Shown here one piece after another: positions 16,374-25,808 of a DNA stretch of 54,600 nucleotides (its first letter is position 1; each line of letters opens with the position of its first letter). Both the position numbers and the translations under genes were made by a program. The stretch covers positions 1 to 54,600 of the forward strand of contig NZ_WJOK01000033.1 of assembly GCF_009649785.1 (NCBI RefSeq), read 5' to 3'. The notes under the pieces were generated by a model. It had not been told where the DNA came from, made no database searches, and worked only from the letters and a program-made list of their open reading frames with translations. The DNA is from Agrobacterium tumefaciens (GTDB lineage: Bacteria; Pseudomonadota; Alphaproteobacteria; Rhizobiales; Rhizobiaceae).

Positions 16374-17432
16374 TCAGGCTGAAAGAAGGGTTTTAAGGGT
16401 ATCGATGCAAATGGCCTCAACCGTTGCGGCCTTGCCGGTTCCAGCGTTGAAGCCTGATGTTGTTGTTGCCGCGCAGAGCGAATTGAGGATCGCCTCCTCG
16501 GTTGCCTCTATTGCGGCTTCGAAGAGCGGCGAGATCGCATCGTTGGAGAGCTCAGGATAGTCTGTAACTGCCTTACGGCGTGCGGGCGTGCGGCGAAGGC
16601 GCTCGTTGGTCGAAAATGCCAGCGCGTAATCGCCGGAACCATTGCTCAGTGCGGCACCGGTGCGCGAGAGGCCGCCGAAGCTCCTAGCGGCCAAGCGCTT
16701 CAAATTGCGCGACGACAGCGGCGCATCGGTTGCGATGATGATGACAATCGAGCCGTCCTTGTCCTTGTGCTCCGGGCTCACATAGGGTTTGCCACAGACG
16801 AGAAGATGGCCGCCATAATTGGACTGCACGAGAACGCCGAGCGTATACGCCTCCCCCGCGACGGTGACGATGCGGGATGCGGTTCCGATGCCGCCCTTCA
16901 TGCCGAAAGCCACCGTGCCGGTCCCGGCTCCAACGCCGCCCTCGGCCACCGGGCCTGTGGCAGCGTTTTTCAGCGCGGTGGAGATTTCCTCGATGGTCGG
17001 GCGACCGGCGCGGATGTCGTTGAGGCGGGAATCGTTGGTCTCTCCGACGACCGCATTGATCGACACCACTTTTTCGTTACCCGGCTGCGCCAGTGTGTGG
17101 CGGTTGATCGTCTCGATTGCCCGGCCGGTTGCAAGCGTATTGGTGAGGATGACAGGCGTTTCGAGTTCGCCCAGTTCCTCGATCTGGGTCGAGCCGGCAA
17201 ATTTGCCAAAGCCGTTATAGACCGCAAAACCCGCAGGCACCTTGTCCTGAAAAAGATTGCCGCCATGCGGCAGGATCGCTGTTGCGCCGGTGCGGATCGT
17301 GTCGCCTTCGATGACGGTCGAATGGCCGATCGTCACGCCTTCGACATCGGTGATGGCATTGAGCGGGCCGGTCTCGAAATGGCCGGGCGGCAAGCCGATA
17401 TCGCGCAGTCTCGGGCGGGTCGTCTGATGCAT
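16374..17432 (-). CDS. P1 family self-processing aminopeptidase (DmpA/BapA-like)
   Basis: A 352-residue N-terminal nucleophile hydrolase. Family members (L-aminopeptidase/D-Ala-esterase-amidase DmpA, beta-peptidyl aminopeptidase BapA) autocleave before a Ser that becomes the N-terminal nucleophile of the beta chain. Here the expected site is Gly-Ser in DKDGSIVII, followed by the strongly conserved IATDAPLSSRNLKRLA. Other family motifs are VGAGTGTVAFGMKGGIGTASR (in part) and LVQSNYGG. I chose ATG 17432; a TTG 42 bases upstream is also in frame, and neither has a strong Shine-Dalgarno sequence. It is first of a two-gene unit with the D-amino acid aminotransferase and extends the theme of unusual peptides. 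Confidence 0.87.
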   Translation of the reverse strand: MHQTTRPRLRDIGLPPGHFETGPLNAITDVEGVTIGHSTVIEGDTIRTGATAILPHGGNLFQDKVPAGFAVYNGFGKFAGSTQIEELGELETPVILTNTLATGRAIETINRHTLAQPGNEKVVSINAVVGETNDSRLNDIRAGRPTIEEISTALKNAATGPVAEGGVGAGTGTVAFGMKGGIGTASRIVTVAGEAYTLGVLVQSNYGGHLLVCGKPYVSPEHKDKDGSIVIIIATDAPLSSRNLKRLAARSFGGLSRTGAALSNGSGDYALAFSTNERLRRTPARRKAVTDYPELSNDAISPLFEAAIEATEEAILNSLCAATTTSGFNAGTGKAATVEAICIDTLKTLLSA

Positions 17433-17575
17433 CGGGCGATCACTTTTGCGGAATACAGGCTCAAGGTGGAACAAGCGCGGCTTGCGAAAAGCTTTGCTCT
17501 GACTTGACGTTAGCCTAGTTCGCCGGGAAACGGCATCGCAAAAATGGAATAGTTTTATGCGGGCAATGGATGCGC

Positions 17576-18538
17576 TCAGAAGGCGCGTAGCGCCGGTCCC
17601 CGTTCACGCTCCAGCCATTGCCGCATCGCGTCTTCGGTCTCTTCGCGTGTGGGTGCGCCGATCCGGCCGCCGAAGACCGTGCATTTGAGCGCAGCGGCAA
17701 CGGAGGAGAGCCGGATGGCGGCGCGGCTTTCCATGCCTTCGGCTATGGCAAGCGCAAAGGTGCCGTGGAAAATGTCGCCTGCCGCCAGCGTATCCACCGC
17801 CTTGACCTGCATCGTTTCCTGAAAATAGACAGTTGGATCGCCAGCTTCCGTGCACCAGCAGCCTGCCGGTCCGGCGGTGACGGCGATGAAGGTTTGCGGG
17901 TAGCGGGCGTGCAGCACCGGCAGCATGTCCTCTACCGTCTCAAGCCCCGTCAGCCGGGCGGCGGCGGGTTCGGAAAAAACGATGTGGGTTGCGGCGGGTG
18001 CGAGCTTTTCGAGGGTTTCGACCGGCGCGACGTCGCCGTCGAGAATGGCGTGTTTGCCGAGTGCGCGTGCCACATCAAGAACATCGAGCGCCAGTTCCGG
18101 CCAGCGCACATCCACCAGCACGGCGTCGTAAGCGGCGAGGTCCGCTGGTGTGCAGGAGCGCTTCTTCTCATGCAGCCTGTGATCATAAAAAGGCACGATC
18201 AGCCTTTCACCGCGATCATCGATAATGATCGTGGAGAGTGCGGAGCGTGCGCCGGCGGCGACTGTCATGCCTGTGGTGTCGATGCCGCTTTCGGCGAGAT
18301 CGCGCAGGATGCGGGTTCCGGTCTCGTCGTCGCCCACCGCACCCCAAAGGCTGGCGCGCCCGCCCATGCGGTGCACCGCATAGGCTGCGCTGGATGCCAT
18401 GCCCTCGGCGATCTGCAACATTTCGTAGGGCAGGACCTTGCCTTCGCCCTTTGGCATGTCATGGACGCGAAACAGGGTGTCGAGCACGGCTGCACCCACG
18501 CACAGCACATGTTTGCGGCTCTCGTGTTGGCTGTCCAT
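17576..18538 (-). CDS. PfkB-family sugar kinase, YihV-like
   Basis: A 320-residue ribokinase-fold kinase. The C-terminal PfkB signature reads DTLAAGDIFHG with catalytic Asp255. Sequence around LVDVRWPELAL, ILDGDVAP, FSEPAAARLTG and AALKC-GGR-G is strikingly like E. coli sulfofructose kinase YihV as I remember it. Lys34 and Arg145 align with YihV Lys27 and Arg138, which bind substrate, but the position of YihV Asn109 is Pro116. ATG 18538 has AGGGTGA upstream; a GTG nine bases earlier is possible. It is the last gene of the sugar-uptake operon, so it likely phosphorylates the imported sugar or its keto derivative. The exact substrate is unknown. Confidence 0.85.
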   Translation of the reverse strand: MDSQHESRKHVLCVGAAVLDTLFRVHDMPKGEGKVLPYEMLQIAEGMASSAAYAVHRMGGRASLWGAVGDDETGTRILRDLAESGIDTTGMTVAAGARSALSTIIIDDRGERLIVPFYDHRLHEKKRSCTPADLAAYDAVLVDVRWPELALDVLDVARALGKHAILDGDVAPVETLEKLAPAATHIVFSEPAAARLTGLETVEDMLPVLHARYPQTFIAVTAGPAGCWCTEAGDPTVYFQETMQVKAVDTLAAGDIFHGTFALAIAEGMESRAAIRLSSVAAALKCTVFGGRIGAPTREETEDAMRQWLERERGPALRAF

Positions 18539-18587
18539 GCCCGTCACCCTATGTCTTTGTCTTACGCAATTTTACTCGGCATGCGCC

Positions 18588-19646
<1,059 letters not shown>

Positions 19647-19678
19647 GTTTTTGGTTCCCGTATTTTTAATTGGTTGAT

Positions 19679-20515
19679 TCAGCCGCCCTTGACGGCGCCG
19701 GCGGTCAGGCCCGCCACGATCTGTTTCTGCGCGAACATGGTCAGCAGCAGCACCGGCAGCGTCACGATCAGCGCGGCTGCGGCAAGCGGTCCCCAGCTCA
19801 CCTGTTCGAAGGACAGCATGTTGTAGACCGCCACCGGCAGGGTGCGCGTTTCACGGCTGGCCAGCACGATGCCGAAGACGAAGTTGTTCCACGAGAAGAT
19901 GACCGCGAGGATAAAGGAGACGACGATGCCGGGCTTGGCAATCGGCAACGCCACCAGCCGGAACACCTGCCAGGAGGATGCGCCATCGATGCTTGCCGCT
20001 TCTTCCAGTTCCTTCGGCGTGGTTTCGAAATAACCGATCATGATCCAGACCACGATCGGAACCGTCACCACGAGATGGATGATGATCTGCGGCCAGAGTG
20101 TGCCGAGCAGGTTCAGCCATTGGAACAGCAGGAATAGCGGAATGAGGAAGGAGAGGCCGGGCGTCATGCGAGCGATCATGATGACGACAGCCGACTTTTC
20201 CGCCTTCAGCCGGGCGATGCCGTAACCGGCAGGCACGCCGATCACCAGCGCCAGAATGGTGGCCGCACCGGTGACGAGCACCGAATTCCAGAAATAGAGG
20301 AAGAAATTATTCTCCTCGAACACCTTCACATAGTTCGACCATGCGAAACGCTCGGGGATGAGGATCGGCGGATAGGCGCCGTTGTCGATTTCATATTTCA
20401 GCGATAGCGAAATCATCCAGATGAAGAACAGGATGACAGGCGAAATCATCACCAGCGCCACGAAAAACAGGCCGATGCGGTCGAGGTTTTTACGTTTGAG
20501 CAATTGGCGAGCCAT
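19679..20515 (-). CDS. sugar ABC transporter permease (MalG/UgpE type)
   Basis: A 278-residue permease with six predicted helices. The EAA motif loop reads ELEEAASIDGASSWQVFRLVALPIAKPG, the ATPase contact of CUT1 permeases. The ATG at 20515 shares one base with the TGA of the first permease gene (TGATG), so I prefer it over an upstream in-frame start. It forms the membrane channel with the MalF-type partner. Confidence 0.91.
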   Translation of the reverse strand: MARQLLKRKNLDRIGLFFVALVMISPVILFFIWMISLSLKYEIDNGAYPPILIPERFAWSNYVKVFEENNFFLYFWNSVLVTGAATILALVIGVPAGYGIARLKAEKSAVVIMIARMTPGLSFLIPLFLLFQWLNLLGTLWPQIIIHLVVTVPIVVWIMIGYFETTPKELEEAASIDGASSWQVFRLVALPIAKPGIVVSFILAVIFSWNNFVFGIVLASRETRTLPVAVYNMLSFEQVSWGPLAAAALIVTLPVLLLTMFAQKQIVAGLTAGAVKGG

Positions 20516-21453
20516 CAGCGATCCTCCATCTCGTTCCATTGCGCACGCTGGCGCACCATCAAAAGCACAAAGGACAGCGCCACGATGATGATGAAGAAGA
20601 CGACGGCCATGGCCGAGCCGTAACCGATGTCGTAGTAGGAAAACGCCGTGTTATAGAGGTAGATGTTGATGGTTTCCGAGGCCGTGCCAGGGCCGCCCTG
20701 CGTCATCGCGTAGATGATGTCGAAGCTTTTGACGGCATCGATGGAACGGATGATGACGGCGATCATCAGGAACGGCGCGATCATCGGCATGGTCAGGTAA
20801 CGAAACTTCTGCCAGGCGTTGGCACCATCGATTTCGGCGCTCTCATAGGGTTCGCGGGGTACTGCAGCCAGTCCGCCGAGCACGATCAGCATGACGAGCG
20901 GCGTCCATTGCCAGGTTTCCACCAGCACCAGCGAGGGGATGACGGTGGACTGGTTGTAGATCCATTCCAGCGGTCCGATATGGATGAAGGACAAGAGATA
21001 GTTCAGAACGCCGAGCTGCGGGTGGAACATCATGGTCCAGACGAGCGCGATGGCGACCGGGGTCGCCATCATCGGCATCACGAACACGCCGCGCAGAAAA
21101 CCGCGCAGCGGAAACTGCGCATCGAAAACCAGCGCCGCCAATGTTCCCAGAAACAGCGGAGCGACGACCGACAGCACGGTATAGATGAGGGTGTGCCAGA
21201 GCGATTCCCAGAACCTCACGTCGCTTGCGAGCCTTATATAGTTATCGAAACCGATAAAGCTCTGCTCCTGTCCGAGCGTCCAGCGATGCACGCTCATCCA
21301 CAGGGTGAAGACCCACGGAAAAACGATCACCGCCGAGATGACGACAAGTGCCGGTATGACGAAAGGCCAGTAGTTGGGAGCAAGCCTTGCGGGCCTGCTC
21401 CCTTCTTTCCGGCTGACGCCTGTTTTGGTGTTTTCGATGCTCACGGAGGCCAT
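20515..21453 (-). CDS. sugar ABC transporter permease (MalF/UgpA type)
   Basis: A 312-residue permease with six main helices and an N-terminal cytoplasmic segment of about 30 residues. The EAA loop is around EPYESAEIDGANAWQKFRYLTMPMI. Its ATG overlaps the TAA of the binding-protein gene by one base (TAATG), showing tight operon structure. The DIIYAMTQGGPG stretch is typical of CUT1 permeases. Confidence 0.91.
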   Translation of the reverse strand: MASVSIENTKTGVSRKEGSRPARLAPNYWPFVIPALVVISAVIVFPWVFTLWMSVHRWTLGQEQSFIGFDNYIRLASDVRFWESLWHTLIYTVLSVVAPLFLGTLAALVFDAQFPLRGFLRGVFVMPMMATPVAIALVWTMMFHPQLGVLNYLLSFIHIGPLEWIYNQSTVIPSLVLVETWQWTPLVMLIVLGGLAAVPREPYESAEIDGANAWQKFRYLTMPMIAPFLMIAVIIRSIDAVKSFDIIYAMTQGGPGTASETINIYLYNTAFSYYDIGYGSAMAVVFFIIIVALSFVLLMVRQRAQWNEMEDR

Positions 21454-22784
21454 TATCCCTCGCTACGCGCCAGAACGGGTGCGAACTGTTCCGTCGCTTT
21501 TTTCAGCTCAGCTGCCGGGTCGGCGCCGCCGATCATGTTGGTGAGGCCGACGCCGTAGATGTCGCGGAATTCTGTGACCGGAATGATGACCGGCAGGGCA
21601 AGCTGCGAGACCTTGCCGGAACCGACGACCGCATCCAGCCAAGCGGCCGGCATCTTCACGCCCTCACGCACCTTCTGGTCTTCGAGGATGGACTGGCGGA
21701 ACGGAACGCCTGCACCCGCCTGCAACAGGCGCGCGCCCATGTCGTGCGAAATCGCCCATTGGCAGAAGAGGTAGGCCGCTTCCTTCTTGCTGCTGGCTTC
21801 GACGACACCGAGGCCATCGCCGAAGGTGCCGGCCGCCTGTACTGCCGGGCCCTTCGGCATGACACCGTAACCGACCTTGCCGACAACGCGGGATTTTTCC
21901 GGGTTTTCGATCGGCGGTGCAAAACCGACGCCATCGAACCACATGCCGATCTTGCCCTGAAGGAAGGCAGACTGCGCTTCGGCCCAGTTGAAGCCGGAAA
22001 CGCCGGGAGGGGCGGCTTTGGTCATCAAGCGTTGATAGAGTTTCGCTGCCTCGACCGCTTCCTTGGATTCGGTGTCGACCTTTCCGTCCGCGCCGATCGG
22101 CTTTGCGCCGTAACCCAGCATCAACGAAGTCCAGACCGGGGTGTTGGCGTTCTTCAGGCCGCGGGCGACGAAACCGTAGGTGTTGGTTGCGGGATCGGTG
22201 ATCTTTTCCGCTGCCGTCACCAGTTCCTCGAAGGTCTCAGGGTATTTCAGGCCCTTGGCTTCGAAGAGTTCCTTGTTCCAGTAGACGATCCAGTAATCCA
22301 CCGAAAAAGGCAGCGAGCGCAGCACGCCGTCGCTATCCTTGGCAAACAGCATGCCGGCTTCGGCGAAATCCTTTTCGACGAGGGACGGATCGGTCAGCGA
22401 CGGGTCCTTCAGGAAGCCGCTGATATCGGCCAGCCACTTGCCTTTTTCGAACTGTCTCTTCTGCACGTGGTAGCTCAGATGAACGACGTCGAAGCTCGGC
22501 TTGCCGGAGGAAAGCTCGATTACCACCTTCTGGCGCTGCTGCTGTTCAGGCGTTGCTTCGGCATTGACCTTGATGCCGGTCAGTTCCTCGAATTCGCCCA
22601 GATATTTGATCAGCGTTTCGCTGCGCGGGCTTTTGACCAGGTTGACTTCAAGCGTGGTGCCGGCGTGTTTTTTCCAGTTCACCGCCGCCGATGCGGGGCG
22701 GATGCCGAGCACCGCGCTGCCACCGATCGCTGCCGTGCCTGCCAGAAAGGCGCGACGCGTGGGGTTGAGCAATGAATGCGTCAT
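21453..22784 (-). CDS. sugar ABC transporter substrate-binding protein (family 1)
   Basis: A 443-residue periplasmic binding protein. The N-terminus has a twin-arginine signal (NPTRRAFLAGTAAIGG) with likely cleavage after PASAA near residue 34. The mature sequence fits CUT1 oligosaccharide/glycerol-phosphate-like binders (FEELTGIKVN, PFSVDYWIVYWNKELFE). The Shine-Dalgarno GGAGGAG is about seven bases upstream of the ATG. It defines the specificity of the operon's importer, which cannot be read from sequence; the kinase and aldolase neighbours point to a sugar or sugar acid. Confidence 0.9.
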   Translation of the reverse strand: MTHSLLNPTRRAFLAGTAAIGGSAVLGIRPASAAVNWKKHAGTTLEVNLVKSPRSETLIKYLGEFEELTGIKVNAEATPEQQQRQKVVIELSSGKPSFDVVHLSYHVQKRQFEKGKWLADISGFLKDPSLTDPSLVEKDFAEAGMLFAKDSDGVLRSLPFSVDYWIVYWNKELFEAKGLKYPETFEELVTAAEKITDPATNTYGFVARGLKNANTPVWTSLMLGYGAKPIGADGKVDTESKEAVEAAKLYQRLMTKAAPPGVSGFNWAEAQSAFLQGKIGMWFDGVGFAPPIENPEKSRVVGKVGYGVMPKGPAVQAAGTFGDGLGVVEASSKKEAAYLFCQWAISHDMGARLLQAGAGVPFRQSILEDQKVREGVKMPAAWLDAVVGSGKVSQLALPVIIPVTEFRDIYGVGLTNMIGGADPAAELKKATEQFAPVLARSEG

Positions 22785-22845
22785 GTCAGTTCTCCTCCAG
22801 TTAGCCGGAAATTCTCCTCACCTCCGGCTTGTTGCTTATTTTCAT

Positions 22846-22887
22846 GCAATTCCGGGCAGGACCTTTCTTCTGCCCTACCGGAATTGC
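22846..22887 (-). promoter_or_regulatory. intergenic stem-loop between regulator and binding-protein genes
   Basis: Outer arms GCAATTCCGG and CCGGAATTGC are perfect complements, with an inner GCAG/CTGC pair. The structure lies just past the GntR stop codon and about 60 bp before the binding-protein start. Such hairpins in ABC operons often tune the relative amount of binding protein or terminate part of the transcripts. No T-run follows, so its mode of action is uncertain. Confidence 0.5.
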
Positions 22888-22888
22888 C

Positions 22889-23545
22889 CTATACTGCCAG
22901 CGCCCTGTCCCTTGCGTTGCGGATATGGGCGGTCAGCCGCTCCACGGCGTCTTCGACGGATCGCTTCTCAATGGCTTCGAGAATGGCGAGGTGTTCTTTC
23001 ATCACCGATTTGACATGGCCTGCGATGCGAAAGCGCTCCTGATTGATAAGGCGCATCTTTATGGAATTGACCCTGTAGGCGTTCGAGATGATCGAATTGC
23101 CGAGACTATCGATGAAGGCGTCGTGCATGCCCCAGTCCACCTGCTGCGCGTGCTGGTCCAGCTCCGGCGATTCCCCACCGTTTTCCGTCGCCTCGACGAT
23201 ATCGCGGTGCTGTTTCAACAGCTTGGCGATGGTCTCGTCCGAGGCCGAACGCGTAAAGAGCGCCACGGCCTCCTTCTCGAGAAAGATCCGGAACTGGAAC
23301 GCCTCGCGGATGAGGTTGATGTCGATATGGGCGACCTGCAATCCCCGCTGCGGCACGGTCTTGATCAGACCTTCCGCCTCCAGCCGTGGAATTGCTTCCC
23401 GGATGGCGCCCAGCGGCAGACCCGTCAATTCCACGAGGCGGCGTTGCGAGATGAATTGCCCAGGGCGAACGTCGCGCGAGAGAAGGTGATGCGTAAAGCT
23501 TTCATACGCCCGTTCCCGCAATGTCTGTTCGCCGGTATCGTCCAT
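22889..23545 (-). CDS. GntR family transcriptional regulator (FCD subfamily)
   Basis: A 218-residue regulator with an N-terminal winged helix (ISQRRLVELTGLPLGAIREAIPRLEAEGLI) and an all-helical FCD ligand domain. FCD domains bind a metal and carboxylate ligands; the MHDAF Asp/His and a later His (AGHVKSVMKEH) are candidates. ATG 23545 has GAAAGG about eight bases upstream; a TTG two codons earlier would be too close to it. It sits between the DapA-family gene and the transporter genes and is the likely operon repressor. The inducer is probably the sugar acid that the DapA-family enzyme uses. Confidence 0.9.
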   Translation of the reverse strand: MDDTGEQTLRERAYESFTHHLLSRDVRPGQFISQRRLVELTGLPLGAIREAIPRLEAEGLIKTVPQRGLQVAHIDINLIREAFQFRIFLEKEAVALFTRSASDETIAKLLKQHRDIVEATENGGESPELDQHAQQVDWGMHDAFIDSLGNSIISNAYRVNSIKMRLINQERFRIAGHVKSVMKEHLAILEAIEKRSVEDAVERLTAHIRNARDRALAV

Positions 23546-23566
23546 GCTCAACCTTTCAAGGTCTGT

Positions 23567-24451
23567 TCAGGCGGCCTGTTTGCGAAACAGCGCGTCGAAA
23601 GCGCCTTCGATCTGCCGCCGGCCCTCCGGTGAAATGGCAACGAGCGGCGCGCGCACATCAGACCAGATATTTTCCCCAGTCGTGTGTGATACCAGCACCT
23701 TGACGGCAGGCGTAACCGGAAATTTCAGAAGTTCCACAACAAGATCGACGATGCGCGAATCGTCCTTGCCGTCAACGGCCATGGCGCGGACTTCCTGCGT
23801 CAGGAAATTGGCAACGCCGGAGATGGCTCCCTGACCGCCCAGGCGAACGCCCTTGGCCAGATCACGCTCATCGCCGATCAGAATGGCGAGATCGCCGTGT
23901 TCTTTCAGCAGGCGCTCTGTGTGGCTCCAGTTGCCTGAGGAGTCCTTCACGCCGGTGACGATGCCCGGAAACGCTTGTCTCAGCCGCCCCACCAGTTCGA
24001 CCGACAGTGTTACCATGGTCACGGAAGGGATGTTATAGACGAGAATGTCGCGCGCGCCCTTGCCGATCTTTTCGAAAACTGCCGAGAACCAGGCAAACAG
24101 GCCGTCATCGCTGACATTCTTAAAATAGGATGGTGGGGCGAGAAGAATATTGCGGGCACCTGCGTTCAGGGCCTCGGCGGATTGGTCGGCCGCATCCTCG
24201 ATGGAATCCACGAGAACGCCGGTGACCAGACGGGAAGGCGCAATGCCTGCCTCAATGAAGCGGGAGAGAATGACCTGCCGTTCGCGGCTGCCGACGGAGC
24301 ATCCCTCGCCGGTGGTGCCGAAGAGTGTCACGCTGTCGCAACCATTTGCAAGGCAACGGCGGGCATGCGCGATCATGGCGTCTGTATCGACGGTTCCGTC
24401 AGTTTTGAAAGGGGTCGTCAGTGCTGCCGAAAGGCCGAATTTCTGGGTCAA
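23567..24451 (-). CDS. DapA/NAL superfamily aldolase or lyase
   Basis: A 294-residue class I lyase of the dihydrodipicolinate synthase/N-acetylneuraminate lyase superfamily. Schiff-base Lys169 (GVKDSSG), catalytic Tyr139 (VYNIP) and the GTTGEG carboxylate-binding loop at 45-50 are all present. It starts with TTG at 24451, with GGAGGAG eight bases upstream. As the first gene of a sugar-transport operon with a sugar kinase it is more likely a 2-keto-3-deoxy sugar acid aldolase or dehydratase than the lysine-pathway DapA. Substrate is unknown. Confidence 0.87.
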   Translation of the reverse strand: MTQKFGLSAALTTPFKTDGTVDTDAMIAHARRCLANGCDSVTLFGTTGEGCSVGSRERQVILSRFIEAGIAPSRLVTGVLVDSIEDAADQSAEALNAGARNILLAPPSYFKNVSDDGLFAWFSAVFEKIGKGARDILVYNIPSVTMVTLSVELVGRLRQAFPGIVTGVKDSSGNWSHTERLLKEHGDLAILIGDERDLAKGVRLGGQGAISGVANFLTQEVRAMAVDGKDDSRIVDLVVELLKFPVTPAVKVLVSHTTGENIWSDVRAPLVAISPEGRRQIEGAFDALFRKQAA

Positions 24452-24504
24452 TTAAGATGCTCCTCCAAGATGGCTGCAGATTGATGGCACACTGACATGT
24501 TAGT

Positions 24505-24522
24505 TGTAAAGCGGTAATTACA
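24505..24522. promoter_or_regulatory. possible operator of the sugar operon
   Basis: TGTAA and TTACA form a short inverted repeat with an 8-bp spacer, about 55-70 bp upstream of the first gene of the sugar operon. FCD-type GntR proteins bind short AT-rich inverted repeats of this kind. The arms are only 5 bp in an AT-rich stretch, so chance is quite possible. Confidence 0.25.
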
Positions 24523-24731
24523 GAATGATTGTTCGGGAGGCTGGAATGGGGGGAATTGGCTTCTAAAGCTGCCTCAGGATCGGTGTTGCGCCCGGTGGGG
24601 CATGGAATGTTTACACCGGTTTACGCGAATGCCATTTTTTAGCGATGCACAGGAAAAATGCTAAAATAAATTTGACTGTTTAAGTAAAGATTTTTATCAG
24701 GCAATCTGAATATGGGATAAAGGGAAGCGTC

Positions 24732-25343
24732 ATGACCATTGTGGAGCCATCAGCGCCTGTGGAAGAGATCGAGCAGAGCCGGGTGAAGCGCCTGAGGGCT
24801 GCCACGCGTGGCGCGCATGGTGGTCTCGATACCTTCATCATGGCAGCGAAGCCGTTCGAGAGCCGGGAGAACTTCGGCAAATTCGTGGAAACGCAATATC
24901 TTTTCCATCGCGACCTCGATGCGTTTTTCTCCAATGAAACGCTTGATGGCCTGCTGCCTGATCTTAAGGGTCGTCGCCGTCTCTCCATGATAGAGCAGGA
25001 CCTTGCCGATCTGGGACACGCCATTCCTGAAACAAACGAGCCGCGCTTTACCAGCGAAACGCCGTTCGATCTACCTGAGGCCATGGGCTGGCTTTATGTG
25101 GTCGAAGGCTCGAATCTCGGCGCGGCTTTCCTTCTTAAAGATGCAGCCAAGCTTGGCCTCACCGAAGAATTCGGCGCGCGCCATCTGGCCGGCGCTCCGG
25201 AAGGGCGCGGCCTGCATTGGCGTACCTTTACGGCCGCGCTCGATGAAATTTCGCTGACCATCGACGAAGAGGAGCGGGTCGTCGCCGGCGCCGAAGCCGC
25301 CTTCCGGGCCGTGCATGCCTACGCGCAGCAACGCCTCGGTTGA
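24732..25343 (+). CDS. biliverdin-producing heme oxygenase
   Basis: A 203-residue all-helical heme oxygenase of the bacterial HemO/BphO type, converting heme to biliverdin, CO and iron. The proximal ligand is probably His29 (ATRGAHGGLD), and the distal-helix glycines lie in YVVEGSNLGA. The ATG has AAGGGAAG just upstream. It stands alone: no heme-uptake, phytochrome or ferredoxin gene is adjacent. The product could feed iron acquisition or supply biliverdin to bacteriophytochromes, which Agrobacterium encodes elsewhere. An AT-rich promoter region precedes it, but no clear Irr or RirA box stands out. Confidence 0.88.
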   Translation: MTIVEPSAPVEEIEQSRVKRLRAATRGAHGGLDTFIMAAKPFESRENFGKFVETQYLFHRDLDAFFSNETLDGLLPDLKGRRRLSMIEQDLADLGHAIPETNEPRFTSETPFDLPEAMGWLYVVEGSNLGAAFLLKDAAKLGLTEEFGARHLAGAPEGRGLHWRTFTAALDEISLTIDEEERVVAGAEAAFRAVHAYAQQRLG

Positions 25344-25433
25344 GGTTTTGGCATAGCTTGTCGCTGGTTGTCTTCACAGCGCTTGAAATGCCTCGTTGCA
25401 CATTCGTGCTGACCTCGTCTTAGCATCCTCAGG

Positions 25434-25548
25434 CCGTCACCCCGGGCTTGGTCCGGGGTCTAGTGCGATCAAGTGCTTGATCGCGTGGAGCTCTATTCGC
25501 GGCGCGGACGGGCCGCGGCTGGATACAGGATCAAGTCCGGCATGACGG
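25434..25548. repeat. mosaic palindromic repeat, copy A
   Basis: A 115-bp element bounded by imperfect inverted ends of about 21 bp (CCGTCACCCCGGGCTTGGTCC at the left against the complement of GGATCAAGTCCGGCATGACGG at the right). Inside is a perfect GATCAAG-TG-CTTGATC palindrome. It follows the heme oxygenase gene. Copies B, C and D elsewhere in the window share the same CCGTCA...TGACGG ends, like the intergenic mosaic elements known from rhizobia. Downstream flanking bases GAGGAGTGGTTTTC are shared with copy D. Confidence 0.8.
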
Positions 25549-25651
25549 AGGAGTGGTTTTCGGCTGTCGTGCAACGCTTCAGAACCATTGTGAGAGCCGC
25601 TCATGTCCCGCACATTGCGTTCGATATTTGCCGAATAAACAGGCATATTAA

Positions 25652-25723
25652 TTTACCAAATGATAAAATTTTTATCTTTTGGTAAAAAGAAATTCGCCTC
25701 CAAAAAATTATCCAATTGATAAA
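25652..25723. promoter_or_regulatory. triple RutR-like operator upstream of rutA
   Basis: Three 16-mers resemble the E. coli RutR box TTGACCAnnTGGTCAA (from memory): TTTACCAAATGATAAA at 25652-25667 (11 of 14 fixed positions), TTTACCAAAAGATAAA on the minus strand at 25671-25686, and TTATCCAATTGATAAA at 25708-25723 (10 of 14). The first two form a 35-bp near-perfect palindrome centred on 25669. They lie 86-157 bp before rutA, in an AT-rich promoter region, and probably control the operon in response to uracil or thymine. Confidence 0.6.
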
Positions 25724-25808
25724 ATTATTTTTTTTCGTCTGGCACGGAACCTGCTACTCTTTCTTCAAATCAGGAAAACGCCTGATGCCAAAAAAAGGGA
25801 ACAGCAAG

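Noticed and set aside
23567..24451. Calling this gene dapA of lysine biosynthesis
   Set aside because: It leads a sugar-transport operon with a FCD regulator; the superfamily is broad and the core residues do not distinguish the substrate.
24505..24522. Strong operator claim for the TGTAA...TTACA repeat
   Set aside because: Only 5-bp arms in an AT-rich stretch; kept as a low-confidence feature, not a finding.
25434..25548. Copy A as a CRISPR repeat or an insertion sequence end
   Set aside because: There is no regular repeat-spacer array and no transposase gene; the palindromic ends and dispersed copies fit an intergenic mosaic repeat.
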